Below are positions 16,244-25,219 of a DNA stretch of 64,000 nucleotides, one piece after another. A model generated the notes under the pieces. The model saw nothing but the letters and a program-made list of their open reading frames with translations, searched no databases and was not told where the DNA came from. The DNA comes from an uncultured Litoreibacter sp. (lineage in GTDB: Bacteria; Pseudomonadota; Alphaproteobacteria; Rhodobacterales; Rhodobacteraceae): the NCBI GenBank assembly GCA_947493265.1, contig CANLQL010000003.1, forward strand, positions 372,001 to 436,000, in the 5' to 3' direction. Positions within the stretch are counted from its first letter, which is position 1, and each line of letters starts with the position of its first letter. The translations under genes and the position numbers were made by a program.

Positions 16244-17752
16244 GTGGAATTCATCTACTATTTCGGAGACGTCTTCACGCCGATCTCGTTTGGCCTGTTG
16301 CTTCTTGGAACTATTGGTGGCCTGATCCTCGGGGCGACACCTGGCCTGTCTCCGACAATGGCAGTGGCCCTGCTCATCCCGTTTACATTTCAGCTTGAAG
16401 CGGCACAGGGCCTGATCCTTCTAGGCGCCGCCTACACCTCGACCGTGGCGGGTGGCGCGGTCAGTGCGATCTTGCTGAAAATTCCCGGCGCACCGGCCAA
16501 TATCGCGACAACGTTGGACGGCCATACAATGGCCAAGAAAGGCCAAGGCGCACGCGCGCTGCAATTGTCATTCCTTGCGTCCGCCGTGGGTGGTGTTTTT
16601 GGCGTATTGCTGTTGATTTTCCTGACACCCGTTCTGGCGAAATGGGCGTTGGCCTTTGGGCCGTCGCATCTGTTCTGGCTGGCAATACTCGGCGTGACGA
16701 TTATTGGCTCACTTGACGGAAGCTCGGTTGTAAAAGGCCTCTTGTCGGGCTGCATCGGGCTCTGGCTGTCGACGATCGGCTTTGATGACATCATGGGCGC
16801 GCAGCGGTTTATCTTTCACCCCTCGCTCGGCGGCGGCATCAACATCATCGCAGCGTTGATCGGGTTGTTCGCGATCCCGCAAGTGCTCAGCATGTTTGCG
16901 AAGGGCCGCAAGGATACAACGTCCGAGCTGATCTCGGTCGAAAAACACTCCATCATGGATGCGCTGCGGGAAGTCGTGTCCAGCGTGCGCGCACTGTCTA
17001 TTGGGACAATCACCGGGTCGATCATTGGCTTGATCCCGGGCGTTGGCGGCCAGATTGCAGGGCTTGTGGCCTATGACCAGTCGAAGAAATTCAGCTCCGA
17101 GCGCGAGAAATTCGGCACGGGCCATCCCGAGGGTATTATTGCGGCGGAAAGTGCCAATAACGCGATGGTCGGGCCGTCGCTGGTCCCGCTGCTGACTTTA
17201 TCGATCCCCGGATCGCCAACAGCTGCTGTTTTGCTGGGCGGCTTGCTGATCCACGGGATTTTCCCTGGGTCCGATCTGTTTGACAACCATCCACAAGTGG
17301 CTTGGACCTTCATCAACTCGATGCTGATCGGGCAGGTTCTGATGTGCATCTTCGGGCTTTACGTGGCGGGTCTTGCAGCGCGCGTTGCCACCGTACCGCA
17401 ATATGTCATGGCCGCGATTGTACTGGGGCTGGCGGTTTTTGGCAGCTATTCGGTCCAAAGCTCCATGGGGGATGTCTATGTGATGCTGAGCCTCGGGGTG
17501 ATGATGTATTTCCTTGAACGGTTTGGCTTTTCTGCCGCGCCGCTGGTGCTGGGCCTCATCCTTGGCCCGATCGCAGAGGCCAATTTCATCCAAGGCTCAA
17601 TGATTGCCAACGCGACGTCTGGTCTGGGCCCGTACTTCCTAACCGGGACGCTGAACCTGTTCCTGATCGCCATTGTGATTGCGTCAATTATTTATTCGGT
17701 CTGGATGGAACTTCGGTCGCGCCGCTACACAGCCAAAGAGGATTTGATCTGA
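16244..17752 (+). CDS. Tripartite tricarboxylate transporter permease, large subunit (TctA family)
   Basis: A 502-residue inner-membrane protein with about 11-12 helices. The TctA family motif GLILGATPGLSPTMAVALLIPFTF is near residues 30-53, and the second pseudo-repeat motif IGLIPGVGGQIAGLVAYDQSKKFS is near residue 265. I chose the GTG at 16244 because GGGAGG at 16231-16236 is 7 bp upstream and TctA proteins start close to this point; the ATG at 16214 has no ribosome binding site. The next gene overlaps its stop. With TctB and the periplasmic binding protein it makes a secondary carboxylate importer. Confidence 0.9.
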   Translation: MEFIYYFGDVFTPISFGLLLLGTIGGLILGATPGLSPTMAVALLIPFTFQLEAAQGLILLGAAYTSTVAGGAVSAILLKIPGAPANIATTLDGHTMAKKGQGARALQLSFLASAVGGVFGVLLLIFLTPVLAKWALAFGPSHLFWLAILGVTIIGSLDGSSVVKGLLSGCIGLWLSTIGFDDIMGAQRFIFHPSLGGGINIIAALIGLFAIPQVLSMFAKGRKDTTSELISVEKHSIMDALREVVSSVRALSIGTITGSIIGLIPGVGGQIAGLVAYDQSKKFSSEREKFGTGHPEGIIAAESANNAMVGPSLVPLLTLSIPGSPTAAVLLGGLLIHGIFPGSDLFDNHPQVAWTFINSMLIGQVLMCIFGLYVAGLAARVATVPQYVMAAIVLGLAVFGSYSVQSSMGDVYVMLSLGVMMYFLERFGFSAAPLVLGLILGPIAEANFIQGSMIANATSGLGPYFLTGTLNLFLIAIVIASIIYSVWMELRSRRYTAKEDLI

Positions 17753-18207
17753 TGAACCGGTCCCAACATATCATTCCGTCCGGCATCGTTGCCGCTGTTG
17801 GGCTTTGGGTGGCCTATATCAGCTTCACGCAGCAACCTTCGGAAGCGTTTTTATTCCCACGCCTGATCGCGACGATCTTTGTCGTTCTCGCGCTCTGGAC
17901 TTTCGCTAAAGCGTTGTTGGGCCGATCCCGCACTGGCGCTGGTCTGTCATGGGAAATCATTCGTAACATGGCCCCCGGTCTGCTTGTTGCCCTGATCTAC
18001 GTGTTCTGGGCCGCCAAGGGCTTGGGGTTCTACACCGCCACGACAATTGCCTTTTTCATCTTGCTTTGCCTCTATGATCCAGCGCCTCACAACGTGCTGA
18101 AATCCTGGGGCAAACGTCTGCTCATCACGGTCTGCTTTATGGCCGTTATGTACGGTCTCTTCGCAAAACTTCTGAAAGTGTACACACCGCGAGAGATTTT
18201 CTTCTGA
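17752..18207 (+). CDS. Tripartite tricarboxylate transporter small subunit (TctB family)
   Basis: A 151-residue protein with four predicted helices (SGIVAAVGLWVAYISF, LIATIFVVLALWTFA, MAPGLLVALIYVFWAA, TATTIAFFILLCLY). The length and helix pattern are those of the small membrane subunit of TTT transporters. Sequence conservation in TctB is low, so the call leans on its place between TctA and the binding protein. Its ATG overlaps the tctA stop (ATGA), which implies coupled translation. Confidence 0.87.
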   Translation: MNRSQHIIPSGIVAAVGLWVAYISFTQQPSEAFLFPRLIATIFVVLALWTFAKALLGRSRTGAGLSWEIIRNMAPGLLVALIYVFWAAKGLGFYTATTIAFFILLCLYDPAPHNVLKSWGKRLLITVCFMAVMYGLFAKLLKVYTPREIFF

Positions 18208-18250
18208 ACGGCAAGAGCCGCAGATTTCACCATCCTAGGGAGGACTACCA

Positions 18251-19219
18251 ATGAAACACCTTATCGCCGGAGCTGCTATGGCTCTTATGGCTGTTACCGG
18301 AACGGCTTCCGCTGACGGTCACGCAAACTACCCCGAACGCCCGATCATGATGATGGTCAGCTATGGTGCTGGCGGGGCGACTGACTTTCAGGCCCGCATT
18401 GTCACCATGACAGCAGGCAACGAAGACGCTTTGGGCATGCCGATCGCGATCCTCAACAAACCCGGCGCTGGCGGACGTGTCGGTTGGAACTGGCTTGCAG
18501 GTCAGGCCGAAGCTGACGGCTACACACTGGGTGCCTACAACGTGCCACACTTCATCGCACAATCGATCAAAGGCGGCGTTGAGTATTCCGCAGACAGTTT
18601 TGAGCCGATTGCAAACTGGGGCGCAGACCCTGCCGTATTCGTCGTCGGCAAGGACAGCGAGTTCAACTCCATGGACGATGTCGTGAACTTCGCCAAGGAA
18701 AACCCTGGCAAGCTGACATTCTCTGGCGCGGGCCTGTTCGTGGGTCACCACATCGCAGCATTGCAGCTGGAAAAAGCCTCTGGTGCACAACTGGCCTACA
18801 TCCCGAACAACAAGGGCGGCGCAGGTGCAATGAAGGCTGTGATCGCGGGCGAAGTCATGGGCGGCGTCAACAACTTGTCTGACGCGTTCCGCGCAGAACA
18901 AGCGGGCAACGTCAAAATCCTTGGCGTGTTCGATCTGGAGCGCAACGACTTCCTGCCAGACGTCCCGACGTTGAAAGAGCAAGGCTATGACATCGACAAC
19001 GCCTCCGTGAACTTCCGCGGTGTGATGGTGCCAAAAGGCACGCCACAAGGCATCATCGACAAGCTTGCGGCCACAGTGCCTGAGATGTTCAAGAACGGCC
19101 GTGTGGCTGGCAAGATGAAGGCCGGTGGCTCGCCCATGCACATCATGACACGCGACGAAGTGTTGGAGATGTGGGCTGCTCGCGAAGTGACCCTGAAAGA
19201 ACTTCTCGCAGGTCTCTAA
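18251..19219 (+). CDS. TTT transporter periplasmic substrate-binding protein (TctC/Bug family)
   Basis: A 322-residue periplasmic binding protein. The signal peptide is MKHLIAGAAMALMAVTGTASA. The mature start is the family hallmark, with YPERPIMMMVSYGAGGATDFQARIV, where Tct binding proteins carry their ligand-holding loop. The later block VNFRGVMVPKGTPQGIIDKLAA is also conserved. A good GGGAGG site at 18238-18243 precedes the ATG. It is the third gene of the transporter, 43 bp after TctB. The ligand is predicted from the two downstream enzymes to be a sulfonated or other short carboxylate, possibly sulfoacetate. Confidence 0.9.
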   Translation: MKHLIAGAAMALMAVTGTASADGHANYPERPIMMMVSYGAGGATDFQARIVTMTAGNEDALGMPIAILNKPGAGGRVGWNWLAGQAEADGYTLGAYNVPHFIAQSIKGGVEYSADSFEPIANWGADPAVFVVGKDSEFNSMDDVVNFAKENPGKLTFSGAGLFVGHHIAALQLEKASGAQLAYIPNNKGGAGAMKAVIAGEVMGGVNNLSDAFRAEQAGNVKILGVFDLERNDFLPDVPTLKEQGYDIDNASVNFRGVMVPKGTPQGIIDKLAATVPEMFKNGRVAGKMKAGGSPMHIMTRDEVLEMWAAREVTLKELLAGL

Positions 19220-19230
19220 AATAACTTTGG

Positions 19231-19257
19231 GTGGGGCGTTTGACGCGCCCTGCCCAC
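19231..19257 (+). other. Intercistronic hairpin after the binding-protein gene
   Basis: GTGGGGCG and the CGC-CCCAC half at 19231-19257 fold into a GC-rich stem with the small loop TTTGA and an internal bulge. It lies between the tctC-type gene and the aldehyde dehydrogenase. No T-run follows. It may protect the upstream message and keep the binding protein in excess over the enzymes. Confidence 0.4.
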
Positions 19258-19278
19258 TCTAACCCAAGGAATTTAGCC

Positions 19279-20682
19279 ATGAATGCCCAAGACGATCTTG
19301 CAAGTGTTGACGCCGTTATCGCGCGCGCAAGAGCGGCGCAAAAAGCCTATGAGGCCGGTGCCAGCCAGGATCGCTATGACCGCGCGGCACAAGCCGCCGC
19401 CTGGGCCATCATGGAGCCCATCCGCAACCGCGAATTGGCGGAACTGGCCGTCAAGACCACCGGGCTTGGTAATGTCGAAGACAAAGTTGTCAAGAACCAT
19501 CGCAAGACGCTGGGCCTGATGCGCGATATCGCGGGTGCGAAGACACATGGCGTAGTCTCTGATGATCCTGAGACGGGCATCACGGAAATTGCGCGTCCAA
19601 TTGGTGTTGTAGGTGCTGTCGTGCCCTCCACCAATCCGGCAGCGACACCGGCCAATAATATCATTAATGCGCTGAAGGGCGGCAACGCGATCGTCCTGTC
19701 ACCGTCACCCAAAGGGGTGCCCGCCTGCGAGGTTTTGCTGGGGTATATCCATGCCGAGTTCGCCAAGATCGGGCTTGATCCGGATTTGGTGCAAATGGTC
19801 CCTGCCCCCGGCTCAAAGGCCAAAACGCAGCGTATGTTGGAAGAAACTGATCTGGTTGTGGTGACCGGCAGTCAGGACAATGTGCGGCGCGCCTATACGT
19901 GCGGCACACCCGCCATCGGGGTCGGTGCCGGCAATGTCACAGTGATCGTCGACGAGACCGCTGATCTTGACGCGGCAGCCGCAAAAATCGCCGCCTCAAA
20001 GACGTTTGACAATGCGACGTCCTGTTCGTCCGAAAACGCCGTGATTGTTGTCGATGCCATTTACGACGCGTTTGTGGAGGCGCTGGCGAAACACAAAGGC
20101 GTTTTGACCAAGGACGAGGACACGATCGTCAGCAAGCTTTGGCCAGACGGTCATCTGAACCGCAACGCGATCGCCAAGGACGCGAAACCGTTGATGGAGG
20201 CTCTGGGTCTAAGTGGCAGCGTTCCAGAAGACACAGAATTTGTGGTTGTCGAGACCTCAGGTATCGGGCCGCAGCATCCTTTGTCGGGCGAAAAGCTCAG
20301 CCGGGTGTTGGCGCTTTACCGGGCGGCAGATTTCGACGCTGCAGCGCAAACGGCGGCGGAAATTCTGTCCCACCAAGGGGCAGGACATTCCATTGGACTG
20401 CACTCCACTGATGACGCGCGCGCCATCGAATTAGGAAAATCCATCCCCACCTGCCGGGTAATCGTGAACCAGGCGCATTGCTTTGCAACGGGCGGTGCAT
20501 TCAACAACGGCTTGCCGTTTTCGCTGTCGATGGGCTGTGGCAGCTGGGGTGGCAATTCTATCGATGAAAACCTCAACTGGACGCATTTCATTCAAACGAC
20601 AAAAATCGTGCGCGAGATCCCCTCGAACGAGCCGTCTCTGGACGATATTTTCACCGACTACTGGGACGCAGCAGGCGCATGA
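19279..20682 (+). CDS. sauS: Acylating aldehyde dehydrogenase, sulfoacetaldehyde dehydrogenase (SauS)-like
   Basis: A 467-residue enzyme of the CoA-acylating aldehyde dehydrogenase family (relatives of AdhE, EutE and SauS). The NAD-binding and substrate loops VVPSTNPAATPANNIINALKGGNA and GVGAGNVTVIVDETADL are present. The catalytic Cys is in FDNATSCSSENAVI at about residue 255. The start is the ATG at 19279, with AAGGA 8 bp upstream; the ATG at 19231 lacks a site. It is followed, with an ATGA overlap, by an AMP-forming CoA ligase. That pair, next to a carboxylate importer, matches the sulfoacetate route (sulfoacetate to sulfoacetyl-CoA to sulfoacetaldehyde). Succinate semialdehyde or other acyl substrates cannot be ruled out. 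Confidence 0.75.
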   Translation: MNAQDDLASVDAVIARARAAQKAYEAGASQDRYDRAAQAAAWAIMEPIRNRELAELAVKTTGLGNVEDKVVKNHRKTLGLMRDIAGAKTHGVVSDDPETGITEIARPIGVVGAVVPSTNPAATPANNIINALKGGNAIVLSPSPKGVPACEVLLGYIHAEFAKIGLDPDLVQMVPAPGSKAKTQRMLEETDLVVVTGSQDNVRRAYTCGTPAIGVGAGNVTVIVDETADLDAAAAKIAASKTFDNATSCSSENAVIVVDAIYDAFVEALAKHKGVLTKDEDTIVSKLWPDGHLNRNAIAKDAKPLMEALGLSGSVPEDTEFVVVETSGIGPQHPLSGEKLSRVLALYRAADFDAAAQTAAEILSHQGAGHSIGLHSTDDARAIELGKSIPTCRVIVNQAHCFATGGAFNNGLPFSLSMGCGSWGGNSIDENLNWTHFIQTTKIVREIPSNEPSLDDIFTDYWDAAGA

Positions 20683-22157
20683 CAGGGGATATGGCCTGGA
20701 ATGCCGAGACCCCACCGGGTGGTACGATCCGCGACTGGGTTGACGCGAGCAAGGATGATCCGCGCCCGGCTTTTGTGTTCCCCCGCGGTGACGCGGTGCT
20801 GACATGGGCGGACTTACAGTCGGAAGCCCGTGGCATCGCACAGGCGCTAACCGCGCTTGGCATGTCGAAGGGCGAAAGCGTCGCGATTATGATGCCAAAT
20901 GGGCGGGAGGCCATTCTGGCCCTGTTCGGCGTCCTCTATGGCGGGTTTCGCGCAACGATGATCAATCTGGCAGCCGGGCCTGATGCGATTGCATATGCGC
21001 TTGACCACTCCGACGCGCGCTGTGCCTTTGTCGGAATAGACCAGCTACCGCTATTTGATACGACCCGTCCGAAAGGAATGAGCGTGATGTCGATCAGCAT
21101 CCGCGCGGATGGAGCCTTGCACGACATTTCGCCCAGTGATCATGCGCTCCTGATGTATACGTCTGGCACAACCGGGCGACCAAAAGGTGTCGTGCACACC
21201 CATTCCAGCCTGCTTGCCGGCGGCTGGACGTCTGCGGTTGCACATGATCTGGGCCAGAATGATTGCGGCATGTGTGTCCTGCCGATCTATCACATCAATG
21301 GTCTTTGCGTCTCGGTCATGAGTGCGCTTATCGCCGGCGGAACGGTTGCGATGGTGCCGCGCTTTTCAACACGCGAGTTTTGGCAAGACTGCGGACGGGT
21401 AAATGCAACTTGGTTTTCCGCGGTTCCAACGATCATTTCGCATCTCTTGCACAGTGAGCTGACACCAGACGAAGCGACCCGTGCGCGCCTGCGCTTTGCG
21501 CGTTCGGCCTCTGCGCCTTTGTCGCCGGATGTCCAATCCGCGTTTGAGGCCCGCTTTGAGGTGCCTATTGTCGAGACGATGGGTCTGACAGAGACCGCTG
21601 CGCAAATCCTGTCCAATCCGCTGCCACCCGGCACGCGAAAGATCGGATCACCCGGCATAGCCTATGGCAATGAAGCGACCGTGCGGGACGGCGAGATTAT
21701 CGTCCGCGGGCCCAATGTCATGTTGGAATATCTGAAGAATCCGACAGCGACAGAAGACACCTTCACCAAAGATGGCTGGCTGCGCACCGGCGATTTGGGT
21801 CGGATCGACGAAGATGGCTATCTATTTGTCACTGGCCGCATAAAGGAGCTGATAATCAAGGGCGGCGAAAATATCGCCCCGCGCGAAATTGACGAGGCGC
21901 TATACGCGCACCCCGATGTCATTGAGGCCGCGGCCTTTGCCTGCCCCTGCCCAACCTATGGCGAACGGGTGGAGGCGGCTGTGACGCTTAGCGCGGGGTC
22001 AAGCCTTGCCAATGAGACGTTGGTGGCGCTGTGCGTAGACAAACTGGGAAAATTCAAAAGCCCAGACCGGGTACATATCCTCGATGACTTGCCAAAAGGC
22101 CCGTCGGGCAAGATCCAACGCCTCAAATTGTTTGAGATGATGGCGGAGAAGGTCTAG
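20679..22157 (+). CDS. sauT: AMP-forming acyl-CoA ligase, sulfoacetate-CoA ligase (SauT)-like
   Basis: A 492-residue ANL-family ligase. It has the P-loop YTSGTTGRPKGVVHTHSS, the A5 motif MGLTETAAQ, the hinge GWLRTGDLGRIDEDGYLFVTGR and the C-terminal catalytic lysine region GPSGKIQRLKL. It would activate an imported carboxylate for the preceding acylating dehydrogenase, which fits SauT. Its ATG overlaps the dehydrogenase stop. It is convergent with the thiamine operon and the two genes share four bases at their ends. No sulfoacetaldehyde acetyltransferase (xsc) is in the window, so the last step must lie elsewhere if this reading is right. Confidence 0.75.
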   Translation: MTGDMAWNAETPPGGTIRDWVDASKDDPRPAFVFPRGDAVLTWADLQSEARGIAQALTALGMSKGESVAIMMPNGREAILALFGVLYGGFRATMINLAAGPDAIAYALDHSDARCAFVGIDQLPLFDTTRPKGMSVMSISIRADGALHDISPSDHALLMYTSGTTGRPKGVVHTHSSLLAGGWTSAVAHDLGQNDCGMCVLPIYHINGLCVSVMSALIAGGTVAMVPRFSTREFWQDCGRVNATWFSAVPTIISHLLHSELTPDEATRARLRFARSASAPLSPDVQSAFEARFEVPIVETMGLTETAAQILSNPLPPGTRKIGSPGIAYGNEATVRDGEIIVRGPNVMLEYLKNPTATEDTFTKDGWLRTGDLGRIDEDGYLFVTGRIKELIIKGGENIAPREIDEALYAHPDVIEAAAFACPCPTYGERVEAAVTLSAGSSLANETLVALCVDKLGKFKSPDRVHILDDLPKGPSGKIQRLKLFEMMAEKV

Positions 22158-22894
22158 CGCCCTGCGGCGTAGGCTTCCAGGCGGCGCACAAGGATGCCGA
22201 TCAACTGGTGAAGCAGCACTGCAAAAACAGCCAAAGTGATCAAGGCCGCAAACATCAGGTCAATCTTGGCACGTCCATTGGCCAGAAGCATCAGGTAGCC
22301 AAGTCCTCGCGACGCGCCGACCCACTCGCCGATAACAGCCCCGATGGGGGCGTAGACTGCGGCAAGACGCAAGCCCGACCCCAATGCTGGCAGTGCCGCA
22401 GGGATTTGAATGTGGCGCAATGTCCGCCATTTGCCAGCCCCCATAGACTTCGCCAGATCAAACGTGCCCGGCGGTTGGCGCATCAATCCGTCGTGGAAGG
22501 CAGAGGTAACCGGGAAGTAGATAATGATCACCGCCATCACGATCTTCGAGGCGATCCCGTAACCAAACCAAAGCGTCAGGATCGGGGCCAGCGCAAAGAC
22601 AGGCACGGCTTGCGTGAAAACGAGAATAGGCAAGAACAAGCGGCGCGTTGTTTCAGATAGCGCCAGTTGGATGGCCGTTATCGCCCCAAGGGCCGTGCCG
22701 ATGATCAAACCAAGAATTACTTCTGTCGCTGTCACCAAGGCATGTTCCGCGATAAGGGCCTGACTGGACCAAGCGGCCTGCGCCACGCGGCTGGGTGATG
22801 GAAGAATGAAATGTGGGGCTTGCGTGATCCAGACAATGGCTTGCCAGATCGCGATGCCAATCAACGTTGCCCAAAGAACATCCAACCGTTTCAT
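22154..22894 (-). CDS. thiX: Thiamine-precursor ABC transporter permease (ThiX)
   Basis: A 246-residue inner-membrane permease with six hydrophobic segments and the EAA-like loop MGAGKWRTLRHIQIPAALPALGSGLRLAA. It is the last gene of the thiamine operon, overlapping thiZ by ATGA. With ThiY and ThiZ it should import a pyrimidine precursor such as HMP or its formyl-amino form. The sequence alone is close to SsuC and TauC permeases; the operon gives the function. Confidence 0.85.
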   Translation of the reverse strand: MKRLDVLWATLIGIAIWQAIVWITQAPHFILPSPSRVAQAAWSSQALIAEHALVTATEVILGLIIGTALGAITAIQLALSETTRRLFLPILVFTQAVPVFALAPILTLWFGYGIASKIVMAVIIIYFPVTSAFHDGLMRQPPGTFDLAKSMGAGKWRTLRHIQIPAALPALGSGLRLAAVYAPIGAVIGEWVGASRGLGYLMLLANGRAKIDLMFAALITLAVFAVLLHQLIGILVRRLEAYAAGR

Positions 22895-23616
22895 GCCACA
22901 TGCCCCCGCAGGTGATCGAGAAGTGCGGATTGGCAGGCCAGCGTTTCTGGCGCATTGATGGCTCGAATAGGCGGTGTGTCAGGTGTCGGCCAGACATTGA
23001 CCGCCCCGCCCTCCATAACGAAAATCTTTCGGCCAAGGCGTGCGGCTTCGGCTGGGTCATGAGTTACCAGAACCACGGTTTTGTCTTTCAGCACTTCTGC
23101 TGCAAGCTCCTGCATATCGGCGCGGGTACTGGCGTCCAGCGCAGAAAACGGCTCGTCCAGCAGCACGATGGGCCGGTCTTCCATCAGGGTTCTCGCAAGG
23201 GCCACGCGCTGGCGCATTCCGCCCGACAAGGCAGCGGGCTTTTTGCTGGCATGATCCCCAAGGCCAACGCGGGCGATCAGCTTGTCGGCGCGCGCCATAT
23301 CCGGTGCCTCGCCCCGCAGACGCGCGCCAAGAACAACGTTTTCGCGCACAGGCAGCCACGGCATCAACAGATCGGACTGCGCCATCATCGCAACGCGCTC
23401 TGCCAACGGTGCCCCGTCGCTGGCGGTGACTGTGCCGTGAAATGTTCCACCGGTTTCCAGATCAAGCAGCAGCCGCAGGATTGTTGATTTACCTGCCCCG
23501 GACGGTCCCAAAACGCAGCTCCATCCTGCGGCTGGGAAGCTCAGATCAACCGGACCAAACAACTGTTTGCCACCGATTTGAAACACACCGGCCATATGGA
23601 GCGCGGGGGCTGTCAT
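22891..23616 (-). CDS. thiZ: Thiamine-precursor ABC transporter ATP-binding protein (ThiZ)
   Basis: A 241-residue ABC ATPase with Walker A (LGPSGAGKST), signature (LSGGMRQRVALARTL) and Walker B (IVLLDEPFSALD). I took the ATG at 23616, which overlaps the tenA stop as ATGA like the other junctions of this operon. The ATG at 23640 would overlap tenA by 28 bases and is less likely. It powers the ThiXYZ importer. Confidence 0.88.
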   Translation of the reverse strand: MTAPALHMAGVFQIGGKQLFGPVDLSFPAAGWSCVLGPSGAGKSTILRLLLDLETGGTFHGTVTASDGAPLAERVAMMAQSDLLMPWLPVRENVVLGARLRGEAPDMARADKLIARVGLGDHASKKPAALSGGMRQRVALARTLMEDRPIVLLDEPFSALDASTRADMQELAAEVLKDKTVVLVTHDPAEAARLGRKIFVMEGGAVNVWPTPDTPPIRAINAPETLACQSALLDHLRGHVA

Positions 23617-24287
23617 GCCCCGCGCAATCCCATTTCCCAAAAGCCAACCTCTAGTTCAGTGGCTTTGGTGAAGCGGGCTTGCAAGCTGGCCCAACGTGGC
23701 GACAGATCAGGGCTGCCCCCGATCCGCAGATCGACAGCATCGTCGATCATCTGGCCGACATCGCGGCAGACCTGCTGGTAGTCATCACCTGCGTAGGTGT
23801 TGATCCAGTCTGCATAGGTGTCCGCCCCGCCCTTCAGCTGCAATCCGATTTCGCCATACCCCATCACACAAGGCGCAAGCGCTGCCATCATGTCCAGAAA
23901 ATCACCTGAGAGCCCCGCATCCATGACATACCGCGTATAGGCAAGGTTCTCGACCTCCTCGGACGCAGCATAGAGCTGCGCTTCGCTGATCCCCTCGGCC
24001 GCGCAGGTTTTCACATGCAACGCCATTTCGTGATTGACCAATGCATCAACCGTGCCCGTGCAGGTTCGCATTTCTTCAATGGTTTCCGACTTCACAACCG
24101 CCAATGCCCAGGCGCGCGAGAAATGCACAAGGAAGACGTAATCCTGCACAAGGTAATGCAGAAACGCTGAACGCGGCAGGCTGCCATCGCCCAGGCCTTT
24201 TACAAAGGCATGTTGCGTGTAGGCGGCCCATGGCCCCTCCGCGCCCTGTTTCAAAGACGCGAAGGTGGTTCCGTAAGGCGCGCTCAT
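23613..24287 (-). CDS. tenA: Thiaminase II / aminopyrimidine aminohydrolase (TenA)
   Basis: A 224-residue all-helical enzyme that deaminates the aminopyrimidine from degraded thiamine to HMP. Conserved features are FVKGLGDGSLPRSAFLHYLVQDYVFL near residues 28-53 and the catalytic Cys in LAPCVMGYGEIG near residue 140, which marks the TenA-C type. It lies between ThiY and ThiZ with overlapping ends. TenA in an operon with ThiXYZ is the known base-degraded thiamine salvage arrangement. Confidence 0.93.
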   Translation of the reverse strand: MSAPYGTTFASLKQGAEGPWAAYTQHAFVKGLGDGSLPRSAFLHYLVQDYVFLVHFSRAWALAVVKSETIEEMRTCTGTVDALVNHEMALHVKTCAAEGISEAQLYAASEEVENLAYTRYVMDAGLSGDFLDMMAALAPCVMGYGEIGLQLKGGADTYADWINTYAGDDYQQVCRDVGQMIDDAVDLRIGGSPDLSPRWASLQARFTKATELEVGFWEMGLRGA

Positions 24288-25219
24288 TCGGCGGTCACAT
24301 CCATTGTGATGGTGCTGACCGGATTGATGCTGGGGATCAGGCCAGACGCGGCCAAAAATGCTTCAAACGCGGCATAGCGGCCGGCATCCATCGCAGTTGG
24401 GCGCAAGGCAAACCGTGGGATGGTGTCAGCCCAGGCCCGCTCGTTCAGTTCGTCCTGAAGCTCTTTCGATGTGCCTGAGAAGATTTCCCAGCTGTCTTGC
24501 GGATGGTTCACGATATATTGTGTCGCCTTCTCGGTCGCTGCCAGGAACCGAGCAATCATGTCCTTGTCCATGCGGTCAGGATTGGCGACATAGATCAGCT
24601 CGTCGTAAGGAGGCAGACCCTCTTCTTCGACGAAGAAGCACCGACCCGCGACACCTTCGATATCCATCTGGTTCAACTCAAAATTGCGAAACGCACCGAT
24701 CACGGCATCAACCTGACCCGACATCAGGGACGGTGACAGCGACCAGTTGACGTTGATCAGCTCAATATCATCCAGCGTCAGGTCATTTTCCGCAAGGATC
24801 GCTTGCAGAACTGCCTCTTCAACGCCCCCAACAGAAAAGCCCACTTTCTTGCCTTTCAAATCGGCAGGCGTCTCAATCGGGCTATCGGCCAAAACCAACA
24901 AGCAATTCAACGGTGTCGCGACCAGAGTTCCCACGCGCTTCAACGGAAGCCCTTCGTGAATTTGCAGGTGCAGCTGTGGTTGATAGGAAATCGCCAGATC
25001 AGCTTGGCCTGCCGCGACCATTTTAGGGGGATCAGACGGATCAGCCGGCGCGATCACCTCAACTTCCAGGTTCTGTTCGGCAAAATAACCCTTTTCCTGC
25101 GCGACGATAATTGGCCCATGATCCGGGTTCACAAACCAGTCCAGCATCAGTGTCATCTTGTCCTGCGCGAAGGCAGGTGTTGCAAAGGCAAACGCTGCCA
25201 GCCATGCCAAGTGTTTCAT
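24284..25219 (-). CDS. thiY: Thiamine-precursor ABC transporter substrate-binding protein (ThiY-like)
   Basis: A 311-residue periplasmic binding protein with a signal peptide (MKHLAWLAAFAFATPAFA). The mature start (DKMTLMLDWFVNPDHGPIIVAQEKGYFAEQNLEVEV) is the NMT1/THI5-like fold of pyrimidine-binding proteins. I set the start at the ATG at 25219, because the 39 extra residues of the longer frame overlap thiF and would bury the signal. Its ATG overlaps the thiF stop. ThiY relatives bind formylaminopyrimidine. Confidence 0.9.
   Translation of the reverse strand: MKHLAWLAAFAFATPAFAQDKMTLMLDWFVNPDHGPIIVAQEKGYFAEQNLEVEVIAPADPSDPPKMVAAGQADLAISYQPQLHLQIHEGLPLKRVGTLVATPLNCLLVLADSPIETPADLKGKKVGFSVGGVEEAVLQAILAENDLTLDDIELINVNWSLSPSLMSGQVDAVIGAFRNFELNQMDIEGVAGRCFFVEEEGLPPYDELIYVANPDRMDKDMIARFLAATEKATQYIVNHPQDSWEIFSGTSKELQDELNERAWADTIPRFALRPTAMDAGRYAAFEAFLAASGLIPSINPVSTITMDVTAE

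Noticed and set aside
18245-19141. 298-codon minus-strand frame opposite the binding-protein gene
   Set aside because: The plus strand has a signal peptide and family motifs; the minus frame has none.
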